A DNA stretch of 64,000 nt from JAMHZE01 sp964424715 (GCA_964424715.1 CAYRJW010000002.1:4220-68219), one strand, 5' to 3'. Positions 26,240-35,941 are shown, counted from the first letter of the stretch. Numbers and translations are program-made. The notes: generated by a model not told the origin, from the letters alone.

Positions 26240-27024
26240 TTGTGTAACAAGCATAATATGAAAGAAATGATCCAAAATACCGTTCATGTAAAAATGCACG
26301 CTATCCGTACTATAGGTCAAACCGTGCTTAACCTGTTGGAAGGTATTGGCAAGGTTGTCATTTTTATGCTGAATTCCATTTACGCGATGGTAACACCGAA
26401 ATTCCACAAGCGTAAAATAATGAAACAATTCATTGAGGTGGGCTATTACTCGCTGCCTGTTGTTGGCTTAACCGCGATATTTACCGGTATGGTGCTTGCG
26501 CTGCAAAGCTACAGCGGCTTTTCCCGCTTCAATGCTGAAAGCTCCATCGCAACCGTTGTTGTTCTTTCCATCACGCGCGAACTTGGCCCAGTACTTGCCG
26601 GACTTATGGTCGCGGGCAGGGTAGGTGCTTCAATGGCCGCCGAGATAGGCACAATGCGCGTCACCGAGCAGATCGATGCACTAACAACACTTTCTACCAA
26701 CCCATACCGCTACCTTATCGCGCCGCGCCTGTGGGCTGGACTGCTTACATTGCCGCTACTGGTAATGGTTGCAGATATAATCGGCGTAATGGGTGGTTAT
26801 GTAGTTGCTATCCACAAACTCGGCTTCAATCCTGCATCATATCTTAAAGCCACCTATGATTATCTCGAATTCAAAGATGTCTGGTCCGGCCTTGTAAAAG
26901 CCAGCGCTTTCGGTTTCATCGTTACATTAATGGGCTGCTACCACGGCTACAACTCCAACCGCGGCGCGCAAGGCGTAGGCCGTGCCACCACTGCGGCGGT
27001 AGTTTCAGCTTCTATCATGATATT
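26240..27024 (+). CDS. mlaE: MlaE family lipid ABC transporter permease (3' end in gap)
   Basis: About 261 residues are visible before an N run. This permease of the Mla phospholipid transport system sits in the inner membrane. Key parts are FTGMVLALQSYSGFSRF, SITRELGPVLAGLMVAGRVGASMAAEIGTM, and GCYHGYNSNRGAQGVGRATTAAVV. A TTG at 26240 with AGGA just upstream is the likely start; the first ATG is at 26258. Only about 15-20 residues should be missing. mlaF and mlaD, usually adjacent, are not seen and may or may not lie in the gap. Confidence 0.9.
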
Positions 27025-27124
27025 NNNNNNNNNNNNNNNNNNNNNNNNNNNNNNNNNNNNNNNNNNNNNNNNNNNNNNNNNNNNNNNNNNNNNNNNNNNN
27101 NNNNNNNNNNNNNNNNNNNNNNNN
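27025..27124. other. Assembly gap (100 N) between mlaE and murJ
   Basis: The gap removes the end of mlaE and the first codons of murJ. One hundred Ns is a common default for unknown length, so further genes could be missing here. Confidence 0.9.
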
Positions 27125-27126
27125 TA

Positions 27127-28668
27127 AAACATTTCACAACAGTTTCATTCTACACTGCACTTTCGCGCATTTCCGGCTTTATACGGGATATATTCATCGC
27201 AAAATATATCGGTGCCGGCCCAATATCAGATGCTTTCTTTATTGCGCTACGAGTACCAAATTTCTTCCGCCGCTTCTTTGCAGAAGGCGCATTCAACTCT
27301 GCATTTATCCCAATGTTCTCGCGCAAGCTGGAAGCAAATGGCAAAGATGAGGCCAAAGCTTTTGCCGAAAGGATATTTGTATTTTTATTTGTGACGCTTG
27401 TTATCTTCTCCGCAGTTTTCATGCTGTTCATGCCCTATTTGATATATCTTATCGCGCCCGGCCTTTCTGAGAACTGGGAAATAAAAGACCTGACCATTGA
27501 GCTTACCCGCATAACTTTTCCATATTTAATGTTCGTTTCGATCGCCACGATATTTTCAGCCATACTCAATTCTCTCTCCAAATTTTCTGCAGTCGCATTC
27601 ATGCCGGTTCTATTCAATGTTGCCATCGTAGTTGCGCTGGTCGGGTTTGGCAGTCATTTCAAAAGCCTTGTACATGCTATGGCGTGGGGTGTTTTCTTCG
27701 CCGGGATATTACAGATAATCTGGATGTTATATTTTCTGAAAAAGAACGGCTATCTGCTCAAATTAAAATTCAGCCTTTTAAAAGTTACTGATGATGTCCG
27801 TGAATTCCTGCGCAAGGTAATGCCAGCCGCAATAGGTGGTGGCGTAGTGCAGATAAATCTTTGGATAGATCTGATGATAGCCTCCTTCTTCACCGGTGCA
27901 GTAACATATCTGTATTTCGCCGACCGTGTTGCGCAGCTTCCTCTTTCCATAATCGGTACGGCCATGGGAACCGCTTTGTTGCCTATGCTTTCCAGAAAAC
28001 TCGGTTCCGGTAATATAGAAGAAGCAAACAAGATACATGAGAGCGCACTGGAAGTTGTCCTGCTACTCACTATTCCCGCTGCCTTCGCGCTTATGATATT
28101 AACCTTCGATATAATGAATATTTTATTTGTTCGAGGCGAATTCACCGCGCTAGATGCCAGAATGTCGGCTTGGGCTATGGCTGCCTTCGCACTCGGTCTG
28201 CCTGCTTTCGCATTAATAAAAATATTCTCCTCCTGCTTTTTTGCCCTGAAGGACACAAGAACCCCAGTGGTTTCCGCAACCATCGCTATGATAATAAATA
28301 TAATATTCAACCTTATTTTTGTTCTGGTGTTCCATGCATTCTCCGCTCCGGCGCATATTGGTATTGCCCTTGCAACGGCCCTCGCAGGCTGGTTTAATGC
28401 GCGTTACCTTGCGGTAAAATTATTTAAGACCACCCATTTCACCCTCACGGCAGAATTCCGTAAAAGATTCATAAAAATTATTTTTTCAACCTTCGTGATG
28501 TCCATACTGTTACTGCTACTCACCGTAAATCTAACATCGAGCGTTATGAATTTAGCTGTTGAAGTTATTGTAGGCGGCGGTGTATATGTGACCATGATAT
28601 TAATGTTAAAAACCTTTCCGTTAGATGAACTCAAAAAATACCTCATCAGAAAAAATCGCGCTGCGTAA
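27127..28668 (+). CDS. murJ: Lipid II flippase MurJ (start codon in gap)
   Basis: The frame enters from the gap as KHFTTVSFYTALSRISGFIRD, the typical MurJ N-terminus, so only a few residues are lost. About 514 residues with some 14 membrane helices follow, including DAFFIALRVPNFFRRFFAEGAF, the strongly conserved MurJ segment. It flips lipid II across the inner membrane for peptidoglycan synthesis. Its 3' end overlaps the trmB start by about 44 nt. Confidence 0.96.
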   Translation, partial: KHFTTVSFYTALSRISGFIRDIFIAKYIGAGPISDAFFIALRVPNFFRRFFAEGAFNSAFIPMFSRKLEANGKDEAKAFAERIFVFLFVTLVIFSAVFMLFMPYLIYLIAPGLSENWEIKDLTIELTRITFPYLMFVSIATIFSAILNSLSKFSAVAFMPVLFNVAIVVALVGFGSHFKSLVHAMAWGVFFAGILQIIWMLYFLKKNGYLLKLKFSLLKVTDDVREFLRKVMPAAIGGGVVQINLWIDLMIASFFTGAVTYLYFADRVAQLPLSIIGTAMGTALLPMLSRKLGSGNIEEANKIHESALEVVLLLTIPAAFALMILTFDIMNILFVRGEFTALDARMSAWAMAAFALGLPAFALIKIFSSCFFALKDTRTPVVSATIAMIINIIFNLIFVLVFHAFSAPAHIGIALATALAGWFNARYLAVKLFKTTHFTLTAEFRKRFIKIIFSTFVMSILLLLLTVNLTSSVMNLAVEVIVGGGVYVTMILMLKTFPLDELKKYLIRKNRAA

Positions 28669-29335
28669 GAAATACCCGGTTACATATGGTCGCAGGAAAT
28701 CCCGTTCTCTGAACGAGAACCAGCAGCAGCTTATGAAGGATTTTCACCCTCAAGTGGGTCTTTTTCTTGAAGGTGATTCCATCAAAAAATATATTCGCGA
28801 TACCAAAAATAAAAAACAGTTCCTCGAAATAGGTTTTGGCGATGGCGAACATCTGCTGCATATCGCAAAGAATGATGAAGATGCAAGTCTGATAGGTTGC
28901 GAAGTATTCAAAAATTCCTTCGTGGTCTGCCTGCAAAAACTATATAAGGAAAAGCGTCAGAATGTACGCCTGTTCCTCGATGATTCCCGCTATCTTCTCG
29001 AAAAATTCCCTGAAGAGTTTCTGGATAAGGTCTTTATATTATTCCCCGATCCGTGGCCAAAACAAAAACAATTCAAACGCCGTATCGTGAACCAGCAGAC
29101 GCTTGATATAATTTATCCGCTAATGAAAACCAAGGCCACGGTAAGGCTTGCAACGGATATAGATTCCTATTTTACCCAGATGCTTGCGGTGTTTGAAAAA
29201 GATAATAGATTCAAACTTGTTACAAAAGAAAAAGATTTCCCTGTCGCCCCTAAAGACCATATAACCACCAAATACCACCAGAAGGCCATAGATGAGGGCA
29301 GGGTACCGAGGTTTGTGGAGTATATGAAATTATGA
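28625..29335 (+). CDS. trmB: tRNA (guanine-N7-)-methyltransferase
   Basis: A 236-residue SAM-dependent enzyme forming m7G46 in tRNA. It shows RKKYPVTYGRRKSR near the N-terminus, the SAM loop EIGFGDGEHL, and the catalytic FPDPWPKQKQFKRR. The chosen ATG lies within the end of murJ. Its stop overlaps the next start by four bases (ATGA). Confidence 0.96.
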   Translation: MNSKNTSSEKIALRKKYPVTYGRRKSRSLNENQQQLMKDFHPQVGLFLEGDSIKKYIRDTKNKKQFLEIGFGDGEHLLHIAKNDEDASLIGCEVFKNSFVVCLQKLYKEKRQNVRLFLDDSRYLLEKFPEEFLDKVFILFPDPWPKQKQFKRRIVNQQTLDIIYPLMKTKATVRLATDIDSYFTQMLAVFEKDNRFKLVTKEKDFPVAPKDHITTKYHQKAIDEGRVPRFVEYMKL

Positions 29336-30057
29336 AAAAGATATTTCTGATATTTTTTATATCCCTGTTTTTTAGTCTGGACTGTTTTGCGCAGACCAAC
29401 AATTCCATAGAATTACAGCGCCGCGCCCAGGCGATCGCCCGCGAAAGGCAGCAGGAAGCTTCTATCAGGACAAGAGAGAGGCAATCAAAAATATTCGATA
29501 AAACCAGGCAGAGCCAGATCAGGTCCCGGGAAAGACAAAAGAGTGTGCTCTCTGATTCGCGCGAAAGGCAAGTTATAAATTCTCAAAGGGCGCGTCAGAA
29601 TCTGGGTGCTATCCGTGAAAAGCAGACCAACGCGGTTCAGGCCTCGCGCGAGTCACAGAACCGGACACTGGAGGTCAAGCGTGAATTGCTCTCGCAGAGC
29701 CGGGAAAATCAGATCGAATCTGTTCAGCGTGGCCGGGAACGCTTCAATCAGTCTTTAACGAACAAACGCGCCATCATTCAGCCGGTCAAACCTGATACCG
29801 GTTCGAATCAACCAAGAAATCAGGTAATAATACGTTCAATCGGCGTAAAAAGACCGGCAGGGCAAGTACCTGCTCGGCAGGAGTTCGATCCGCAGGAACT
29901 TCGCGAGCAGAACCGCGAAGTGATTTCGATAACCCGTGAAAAGCTTGGCGAGGTGAGGGCAGATATTGCTGAGAAGTCGGCTGATACAAAGGAAGAACTC
30001 CGGGATGTAAGCGAGCAGTTAAGAGAAACCAGCCAACAACTAAGAAATTCCAAATAA
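29332..30057 (+). CDS. Exported RERQ-repeat coiled-coil protein
   Basis: A 241-residue protein with a clear signal peptide (MKKIFLIFF..., cleavage near CFAQ). The mature part is dominated by about ten copies of an Arg-Glu-rich word (RERQ, SRERQ, SREN/SRESQ) spaced every 10-13 residues up to residue 140. A Pro-containing linker and a second helical segment with TKEELRDVSEQLRETSQQ follow. It is expected to be a highly charged periplasmic or surface helix. It is coupled to trmB by ATGA. I recognise no family. Confidence 0.75.
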   Translation: MKKIFLIFFISLFFSLDCFAQTNNSIELQRRAQAIARERQQEASIRTRERQSKIFDKTRQSQIRSRERQKSVLSDSRERQVINSQRARQNLGAIREKQTNAVQASRESQNRTLEVKRELLSQSRENQIESVQRGRERFNQSLTNKRAIIQPVKPDTGSNQPRNQVIIRSIGVKRPAGQVPARQEFDPQELREQNREVISITREKLGEVRADIAEKSADTKEELRDVSEQLRETSQQLRNSK

Positions 30058-30149
30058 ATTCAAACGCTTATTTGCCATTTTTTCAATTTGCGCATAAGTG
30101 GATAATATGTTATATTCATCACACTTTTAATAGATCATATGGGGGTTTA

Positions 30150-30680
30150 ATGTCTACAATCGAACAAAGAAAGAAACAGCTATTTGCGCAAGTCGTAAGT
30201 CAGTATCTTGATTTTACTAAAGCCAGGGGGAAACCAAAGGTCAGCTCACCCGTAGGGCTTGAGGATGGTGAGTTCAAAATAAAATTTGATGAAGGAACAA
30301 AAGAATATGAGATGGAATATGGGCTGGATGAGTGTGAAGAGTTAGGAGTATTCCAGCTTACTGTGTCATATGACCTGGCTTTTGATAATCGCGAGGACGG
30401 TATACTGCTTGGCAATCATCCAAAAATAAATGCTGAGGAATTAGGCGGAATACTGGATTTGAATAAAGATATATCTATTGAGGATGCTATAATAAAAGTG
30501 CTCAAAGAAGCTAAATACCGTTGTGGCAGTAATATGAAAAATCCCTTGGTCAGTACCGGGCACAGAATCATTGATAACTATATCAGGGCTGCTGAAAGGC
30601 TTGATATAAATACCGACATTGAAACGGAGCGGATGAAAAACGCTCAAGTTGCTACTAGAGGCTATAGAGCACGTGGATAA
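30150..30680 (+). CDS. Hypothetical cytoplasmic protein
   Basis: A 176-residue protein starting MSTIEQRKKQLF. The frame is open to 30072, but ATG 30150, preceded by GGGGG, is the best start; the upstream part covers a promoter-like TTATATT. It is acidic in the middle with strand-rich segments (EFKIKFDEGTKEYEMEYG) and a helical, basic C-terminus. No family is recognised and no membrane segment is seen. Confidence 0.6.
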   Translation: MSTIEQRKKQLFAQVVSQYLDFTKARGKPKVSSPVGLEDGEFKIKFDEGTKEYEMEYGLDECEELGVFQLTVSYDLAFDNREDGILLGNHPKINAEELGGILDLNKDISIEDAIIKVLKEAKYRCGSNMKNPLVSTGHRIIDNYIRAAERLDINTDIETERMKNAQVATRGYRARG

Positions 30681-30773
30681 TCGTGGTCATTTCTATCATA
30701 TTCACTAGTGGCCGAGAATCTGCCTGGTTTGGCCAGTAGCATTAGAATAATAAGAATTAGTTGAAAGGTTAAG

Positions 30774-30826
30774 GGTTTAAGGTTAAAGCTTAATCTGCTT
30801 TTAACTTTAAACCTGAACCGTTGAAC
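30774..30826. repeat. Palindrome of 7-bp words, 5' of proS
   Basis: GGTTAAGGGTTTAAGG-type words face CTTTAAACCTGAACC-type words around a short loop. The element ends only about 8 bp before the proS ATG, leaving no clear Shine-Dalgarno outside it. Confidence 0.65.
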
Positions 30827-30833
30827 TGATAAT

Positions 30834-32108
30834 ATGAAACTCTCAAAATACCTACTTCCCACCTTAAAAGAAGACCCGCGCGAGGCACAGATAGTCTCTC
30901 ACAAATTAATGCTGCGTGCCGGGTTGATACGCCAGCTTGCCAGTGGCATATATAACTGGCTGCCGCTTGGCTGGAGGGTTTTGCAGAAGGTGGAATCCAT
31001 CGTGCGTGAGGAAATGGACAAGGCCGGTGCGCTTGAGATATTGATGCCAACCATGCAGCCTGCCGAATTATGGGCGGAATCCGGCCGTGGTGATTACGGC
31101 AAAGAAACCCTTATCGCGATAGACAGGCACGAAAGAAAGCTTATCTACGGCCCGACCAACGAGGAAGTAGTTACCGATCTGTTCCGCAATAACGTGCGTT
31201 CATATAAGAATCTTCCGGTGAATCTTTACCATATCCAGTGGAAGTTCCGCGATGAGATCCGCCCGCGTTTCGGCGTTATGCGCGGCCGTGAATTCCTGAT
31301 GAAAGATGCCTATTCGTTTGATATAAACGAAAAAGATGCGCTGGATTCATATAATAATATGTTCCGTTCTTACCTGCGCATTTTCAAACGCCTTGGCTTA
31401 AAGGCTATACCCTTCAAGGCAGATACCGGCGCTATCGGCGGTGATCTTTCGCACGAGTTCCAGGTGATAGCCGATACCGGCGAAAGCCAGATATATTATG
31501 ATTCCGGGTTTGAGGAGCTTTTTGAAGGTGATGTTGAAACGCTTGATATAGACAAGGCAAAATCACTTTACGCCCGTGCCGATGAGATGCACGTTGAAGC
31601 CGAAGCCCCGGCGGGTTTCAAGACCGCCCGCGGTATCGAGGTAGGCCATGTATTCTATCTCGGCGATAAATATTCCAAAGCACTCGGCGCAACCGTGCAG
31701 GATAATGAAGGCAAGCCCGTCACCGTAAAAATGGGCTGTTACGGCATCGGCGTTTCTCGCCTTGTCGGTGCCATAATTGAGGCCTCGCATGATGCTAAAG
31801 GCATAATCTGGCCGAAGGAAGTTGCCCCATTTAACGCTTGCATAATGAACCTTAAACAGGGTGATGCAGAATCAGACAAAGTATGTGAGGATATATACAA
31901 CCAGCTCACGAAAATGGGCGTTGAAGTACTTTATGACGATCGCAACGAAGGGGCGGGGAGCAAATTCTCCAATTTCGAGCTCATCGGCATCCCGCTTGGC
32001 ATAGCCGTCGGCCCGCGTGGCTTAAAGGAGGGCGTGGTTGAACTTATGGACCGAAAAACCGGTACAAAAGAGAATATTCCTGTTGCAGAAATCGTAAAAT
32101 ACTTTTAA
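30834..32108 (+). CDS. proS: Prolyl-tRNA synthetase, short alphaproteobacterial type
   Basis: A 424-residue class II synthetase charging tRNA-Pro. Motif 1 region (ASGIYNWLPLGWRV), motif 2 (FRDEIRPRFGVMRGREF) and motif 3 (GIGVSRLVGAIIE) are present. It lacks the roughly 180-residue editing insert of E. coli ProS (572 aa), as in other alphaproteobacteria. The anticodon-binding domain forms the last 100 residues. A word-repeat palindrome abuts its start codon. Confidence 0.97.
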   Translation: MKLSKYLLPTLKEDPREAQIVSHKLMLRAGLIRQLASGIYNWLPLGWRVLQKVESIVREEMDKAGALEILMPTMQPAELWAESGRGDYGKETLIAIDRHERKLIYGPTNEEVVTDLFRNNVRSYKNLPVNLYHIQWKFRDEIRPRFGVMRGREFLMKDAYSFDINEKDALDSYNNMFRSYLRIFKRLGLKAIPFKADTGAIGGDLSHEFQVIADTGESQIYYDSGFEELFEGDVETLDIDKAKSLYARADEMHVEAEAPAGFKTARGIEVGHVFYLGDKYSKALGATVQDNEGKPVTVKMGCYGIGVSRLVGAIIEASHDAKGIIWPKEVAPFNACIMNLKQGDAESDKVCEDIYNQLTKMGVEVLYDDRNEGAGSKFSNFELIGIPLGIAVGPRGLKEGVVELMDRKTGTKENIPVAEIVKYF

Positions 32109-32168
32109 ATCCTAGCCTATAGGTTTGTTGTGGGAAGCCTGGATTTAACAAAATGATGGAGTCTTAAA

Positions 32169-32546
32169 ATGAACAAAAAAGTTATAATGATCGTTGTTAT
32201 TGCGATAATTGCTATACTTGCGGCTAACGCCTTAATGAAAAAACCTGAACAGAATTCTGTTACTGAAACAGCTACAGAAGTTAAATCAGATGTATCTGAA
32301 GCTGCTTCTGATGTGAAAGAAACAGTTACCGATGCAGCAACTGATGCCTCTGAAGCCGTTACTGAGACTGCTACAGATGCAGCTGATGCAGTTTCTGAAG
32401 GTGCAACTGATGCCGCTGAAGCAGTAGAAGGCGCTGCCGAAGCTACAAAAGAAGCTGTTGAAGATGCTGTCGATTCAGCTACCACTGACGATTCCGCTGA
32501 AGATACTGCTCCTGCTCCGACAGAAGCTCCTGCGGAACAGCAATAG
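32169..32546 (+). CDS. Membrane-anchored Ala/Glu/Thr-rich helical repeat protein
   Basis: A 125-residue protein. One N-terminal membrane helix (about 5-22) is followed by a low-complexity region of Ala, Thr, Asp, Glu and Val with degenerate 7-11-residue units (VTETATD, ASEAVTE, DAADAV), then a Pro/Ala tail. The pattern is that of an amphipathic extended helix like LEA or apolipoprotein-type proteins. It is probably periplasmic. A terminator follows 38 bp downstream. Confidence 0.7.
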   Translation: MNKKVIMIVVIAIIAILAANALMKKPEQNSVTETATEVKSDVSEAASDVKETVTDAATDASEAVTETATDAADAVSEGATDAAEAVEGAAEATKEAVEDAVDSATTDDSAEDTAPAPTEAPAEQQ

Positions 32547-32583
32547 TTTTGTTATCTGATCTTTTTCAGATACAGCTAAAAGG

Positions 32584-32610
32584 TCCCTCGCAATCGCGGG
32601 GGATTTTTTT
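32584..32610 (+). terminator. Rho-independent terminator
   Basis: An 8-bp stem TCCCTCGC/GCGGGGGA (one G-U pair) with loop AATC is followed by seven Ts. Confidence 0.88.
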
Positions 32611-32633
32611 GATTTATATACAAAGGTAATCCC

Positions 32634-33248
32634 ATGAATAAAAAAAACGCCATTATCCTTATAGTCCTAACACTCGGTCTTATTGCCGTTAATGAATTAT
32701 CCCTTAATAAAGGTGATGCGGAAATAATAAAGCCTACCAGTACCAGCACTACTACCAGCCTTATAGGCGGGGCCTTTTCACTTACAGACCAGAACGGCGG
32801 CCCTTTCACCGAAGCGAACCTGAAAGGTAAATATTCCCTTGTATATTTCGGTTTCACTCATTGCCCGGATGTATGTCCGCTTGCGCTTTCCAGCATGACG
32901 CTTGCGCTGAAAGAGCTTGGCGATAAGGGTAAGGATTTCCAGATAATATTCATCACCGCTGATCCTGAGCGCGATGATGTAAAGACCATGAAAGATTATA
33001 TCTCCGGCTTCAAAGATTCCCCGATAACCGGCCTTACCGGCACCAAAGAGCAGGTTGAAAAAGCCACGCAGGTCTACCGCGTCTATGCCGAAAAGGTGAT
33101 CTCAGATTCCAAAGCAACGGGCGAATATAACGTATCCCACAGCTCAATAATCTACATAATGGATAAAAACGGCCAGTTCATTTCCAACCTAACCCACGAA
33201 ACTAAAGCAGATGACATGGTGCGTAAGCTGAAAAGTTTACAGTTGTAA
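32634..33248 (+). CDS. SCO1/SenC family copper chaperone
   Basis: A 204-residue thioredoxin-fold protein tethered by an N-terminal helix and facing the periplasm. The copper site is present: CPDVCP (CxxxC) after YFGFTH, and the distal His in NVSHSSIIYIMD. SCO proteins deliver copper to the CuA site of cytochrome c oxidase. No oxidase genes are in the window. Confidence 0.93.
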   Translation: MNKKNAIILIVLTLGLIAVNELSLNKGDAEIIKPTSTSTTTSLIGGAFSLTDQNGGPFTEANLKGKYSLVYFGFTHCPDVCPLALSSMTLALKELGDKGKDFQIIFITADPERDDVKTMKDYISGFKDSPITGLTGTKEQVEKATQVYRVYAEKVISDSKATGEYNVSHSSIIYIMDKNGQFISNLTHETKADDMVRKLKSLQL

Positions 33249-33339
33249 TTTCTCCAATTATAATTAGAATATCGCTTCCAAACAGCCAGATATACCCTAC
33301 AAAGGGAACCTGCTTTAAAATAACTTAAAAGGTAATGAA

Positions 33340-34302
33340 ATGTCAGCAGATTTTACAACGCAAGGCCGCGGCAAGGTTTATGATTCCATCGTTGATACGA
33401 TCGGTGATACGCCGCTGGTAAAACTTAACAAAATAGCCAAAGAGGCCGGTGCCAAGGCAGAAATTTATGCCAAGCTAGAATTCTTCAACCCGCTTTCTTC
33501 CGTGAAGGACAGGCTTGCCCTTGGTATGATAAACGAGGCCGAAAAGCAGGGGCGGATAAAGCCCGGCAGCACTCTTGTAGAGCCAACTTCCGGCAATACG
33601 GGTATTGCGCTTGCGTTCATCGCGGCATCGCGCGGGTATAAATTGATTCTTACCATGCCGGAAAGCATGAGCATCGAACGCCGCAATATGTTAAAGATAC
33701 TCGGCGCGCAGCTTGAGCTCACTGAAGCCGCAAAAGGCATGAAAGGCGCCATCGCAAAAGCACAGGAGATAGTCGCCGGCAACCCGGATGCTGTAATGCT
33801 CCAGCAATTCGAGAATCCTGCAAATCCGCAGATACACCGCAATACCACTGCCATTGAGATCTGGAACGATACTAAAGGCGAGGTCGATATTTTTATCGCC
33901 GGTGTAGGTACAGGCGGCACGCTTACAGGCGTTGCCGAGGTTCTGAAGGCAAAAAAACCATCAGTGAAGATAATCGCGGTTGAGCCTGAGGATTCCCCGG
34001 TGCTTTCCGGCGGCGCTCCTGGTCCGCACAAGATACAAGGCATCGGCGCTGGTTTTGTTCCTGCCGTGCTTGATACCAAGCTTATTGATGAAGTGGTTAC
34101 CGTTGGTAACGAAACTTCCTTCAAGGTTGCCCGAAAAATGAATAGCATGGAAGGTATCCCTGTCGGTATATCCTCCGGCGCAACCATCGCTGCCGCCCTT
34201 GAAGTAGCCGCCCGCCCGGAAAATGCCGGGAAAAAGATAGTCGTTATATGTGCTTCTTCTTCTGAGCGTTATATTTCAACCGCGCTGTTTGATTTTAGCT
34301 AA
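33340..34302 (+). CDS. cysK: Cysteine synthase A
   Basis: A 320-residue PLP enzyme making cysteine from O-acetylserine and sulfide. The PLP lysine lies in NPLSSVKDRLA, the substrate loop is TSGNTGIALA, and the phosphate loop GVGTGGTLTG is intact. It stands alone with a repeat after it. Its presence fits the sulfate-uptake operon at 52.6-58.6 kb. Confidence 0.96.
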   Translation: MSADFTTQGRGKVYDSIVDTIGDTPLVKLNKIAKEAGAKAEIYAKLEFFNPLSSVKDRLALGMINEAEKQGRIKPGSTLVEPTSGNTGIALAFIAASRGYKLILTMPESMSIERRNMLKILGAQLELTEAAKGMKGAIAKAQEIVAGNPDAVMLQQFENPANPQIHRNTTAIEIWNDTKGEVDIFIAGVGTGGTLTGVAEVLKAKKPSVKIIAVEPEDSPVLSGGAPGPHKIQGIGAGFVPAVLDTKLIDEVVTVGNETSFKVARKMNSMEGIPVGISSGATIAAALEVAARPENAGKKIVVICASSSERYISTALFDFS

Positions 34303-34311
34303 CAATGAACT

Positions 34312-34436
34312 TACCCTCTCCCTGAGCTTTCAGGGAGAGGGAGGGGTGAGGGTTGTCGTGAGTTAATATCTCAAATAATCCCTCACCCAGCTTCGTCTAA
34401 GCTCATTACATTCGCTAAGACTTCGCATCCCTCTCC
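34312..34436. repeat. GC-rich palindromic repeat after cysK
   Basis: This is a copy of the element at 4201-4334: CCCTCTCCCTGAG/TTCAGGGAGAGGG hairpin, GGGTGAGGG facing CCCTCACCC, and CTAAGCTCATTACATTCGCTAAG. It fills most of the 278-bp space before the next gene; the remainder shows no gene. Confidence 0.75.
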
Positions 34437-34580
34437 ATTTTTCAAAGAGCGAGGGGTTATAGAAAATATAGCAAATCTGCCACTCATTTCGTCCATAAAT
34501 CCCAAAACCCATAAATTTGGCTCATTTCGTTTGGTTCGTACCCGACCTTTAGCATATACTGGTAATCCAACTAAATTAAA

Positions 34581-34961
34581 ATGAGTGTGTTAAAAATATT
34601 TGTAAGGATATTTATATTTTTCATGTGGTTCTCATCAACCGCTGCGGCTGCGCAGAGCATTGATGATATTTTCTCATCCCTGAACATAGATGAGATAGAT
34701 ATGAGCCAGCTTGAAAAAGAGATCAACGCCGATACCGGCTTCGAGATGGACAGGGAAAAATACGCATTCGGCGCCAAACGCCAACTGGATGAAGATACAA
34801 CATTCAAAATGGGAGTAGGAGCAAGGTTCAACCGCTCACCTGAATATAACCTTTCCACCGGCTACCGGAGCGAACCCACCCAGACTAACCGCATCGAGAC
34901 CGAGAGCAACCCAATAGATGCCTCCCCAATGGTAGGTATGAGTGTCGGGTATAAATTTTAG
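34581..34961 (+). CDS. Small exported protein of unknown function
   Basis: A 126-residue protein with a signal peptide (cleavage near AAAAQS). The mature part begins with an acidic helix (DDIFSSLNIDEID) and ends with short strands (MGVGARFNRSPEYNLSTGY ... MSVGYKF). The C-terminal aromatic residue and alternating pattern recall outer-membrane beta-strands, but the protein is too short for a barrel. It converges on dapA with a four-base overlap of the stops. Confidence 0.6.
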   Translation: MSVLKIFVRIFIFFMWFSSTAAAAQSIDDIFSSLNIDEIDMSQLEKEINADTGFEMDREKYAFGAKRQLDEDTTFKMGVGARFNRSPEYNLSTGYRSEPTQTNRIETESNPIDASPMVGMSVGYKF

Positions 34962-35845
34962 AATCTCTTCCACCTTTCCAGCGCGTCTTTTAATTTTACT
35001 TTATTCTCATCCATCGGCTGAACTAGCGGCAATCTTAAACTACCACTGCACAACCCTAGTAATTCAGCGATATATTTCGCCGGAGAAGGGGAGGTTTCTA
35101 TGAATAATATTTTGTGGAACTCTGCTACTTTTTTATCAAGTTTTTCTGCAGTCGCAAAATCACCTTTCAAACAGGCGTCCTGAACTTTAGCACATGTTTC
35201 CGGGTCTATATTACTGGTAACGGAGATACAACCAACGCCACCAAGTTTATTGAACTCAACTGCCGTTTCATCATCGCCGGAAAGCTGGTGGAATGGTTTT
35301 CCTTTTGGTAATAATTTTGCCAGTGAGGTCGGGCGTTTCAGGTCGCCTGTTGCATCTTTTATCCCGATTATTCTTGGTAATGCAGCAATGCGCGCAGTAG
35401 TTTCATCTTTGATATCCACAACACTTCTTCCCGGGATATTATAAATAACTATCGGGATATTAGTTGCATCATGTATCGCTTTAAAATGCTGGAAGATTCC
35501 TTCCTGTGTAGGCTTATTATAATATGGCGTCATGATAAGCGCCGCATCAGCCCCGGCTTTCTGCGCGTGCTGGGTGCGCTCTATCGCTTCCAGTGTGGAA
35601 TTGCTTCCGGTGCCAGCTAAAATCTTTGCGCGGCCTTTTGTAACTTTAATACAATATTCTATAACTTTATCATGCTCATCATTTGTGAGCGTTGGCGATT
35701 CACCTGTTGTTCCGCACGGCACCAAACCATGTATGCCAGCAGCAATTTGTCTTTCGATAAGTTTTTCGAAAGCTTTGTAATCAACCTCGTAAACATTTTC
35801 TGCTTTGAAAGGAGTTATTAGTGCTGTATATGAACCTTTTAACAT
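34958..35845 (-). CDS. dapA: 4-hydroxy-tetrahydrodipicolinate synthase
   Basis: A 295-residue enzyme of lysine/diaminopimelate synthesis, condensing pyruvate with aspartate semialdehyde. It shows GTTGESPTLT, the catalytic Tyr in MTPYYNKPTQEG and the Schiff-base Lys in GIKDATGD. The frame is open further upstream into a palindrome, but the family start MLKGSYTALITPF at 35845 is clearly right. A word-repeat palindrome begins 7 bp upstream of it. Confidence 0.97.
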   Translation of the reverse strand: MLKGSYTALITPFKAENVYEVDYKAFEKLIERQIAAGIHGLVPCGTTGESPTLTNDEHDKVIEYCIKVTKGRAKILAGTGSNSTLEAIERTQHAQKAGADAALIMTPYYNKPTQEGIFQHFKAIHDATNIPIVIYNIPGRSVVDIKDETTARIAALPRIIGIKDATGDLKRPTSLAKLLPKGKPFHQLSGDDETAVEFNKLGGVGCISVTSNIDPETCAKVQDACLKGDFATAEKLDKKVAEFHKILFIETSPSPAKYIAELLGLCSGSLRLPLVQPMDENKVKLKDALERWKRF

Positions 35846-35852
35846 TTTGAAA

Positions 35853-35933
35853 CAGTTTTCAAGTTTGCCAGTTGTCAAGTTTACAAGCTTTAGGCTTAAT
35901 CTTGAAAACCTGAAAACTCGAAAACCTGAAAAC
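35853..35933. repeat. Palindrome of 8-bp words between dapA and slt
   Basis: One arm has words of the type TTTTCAAG/TTGTCAAG/TTTACAAG, the other CTTGAAAA/CCTGAAAA/CTCGAAAA, with a CTTTAGGCTTAAT loop. It fills nearly the whole divergent spacer, so both promoters must overlap it or lie elsewhere. Confidence 0.75.
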
Positions 35934-35941
35934 ATATATTA

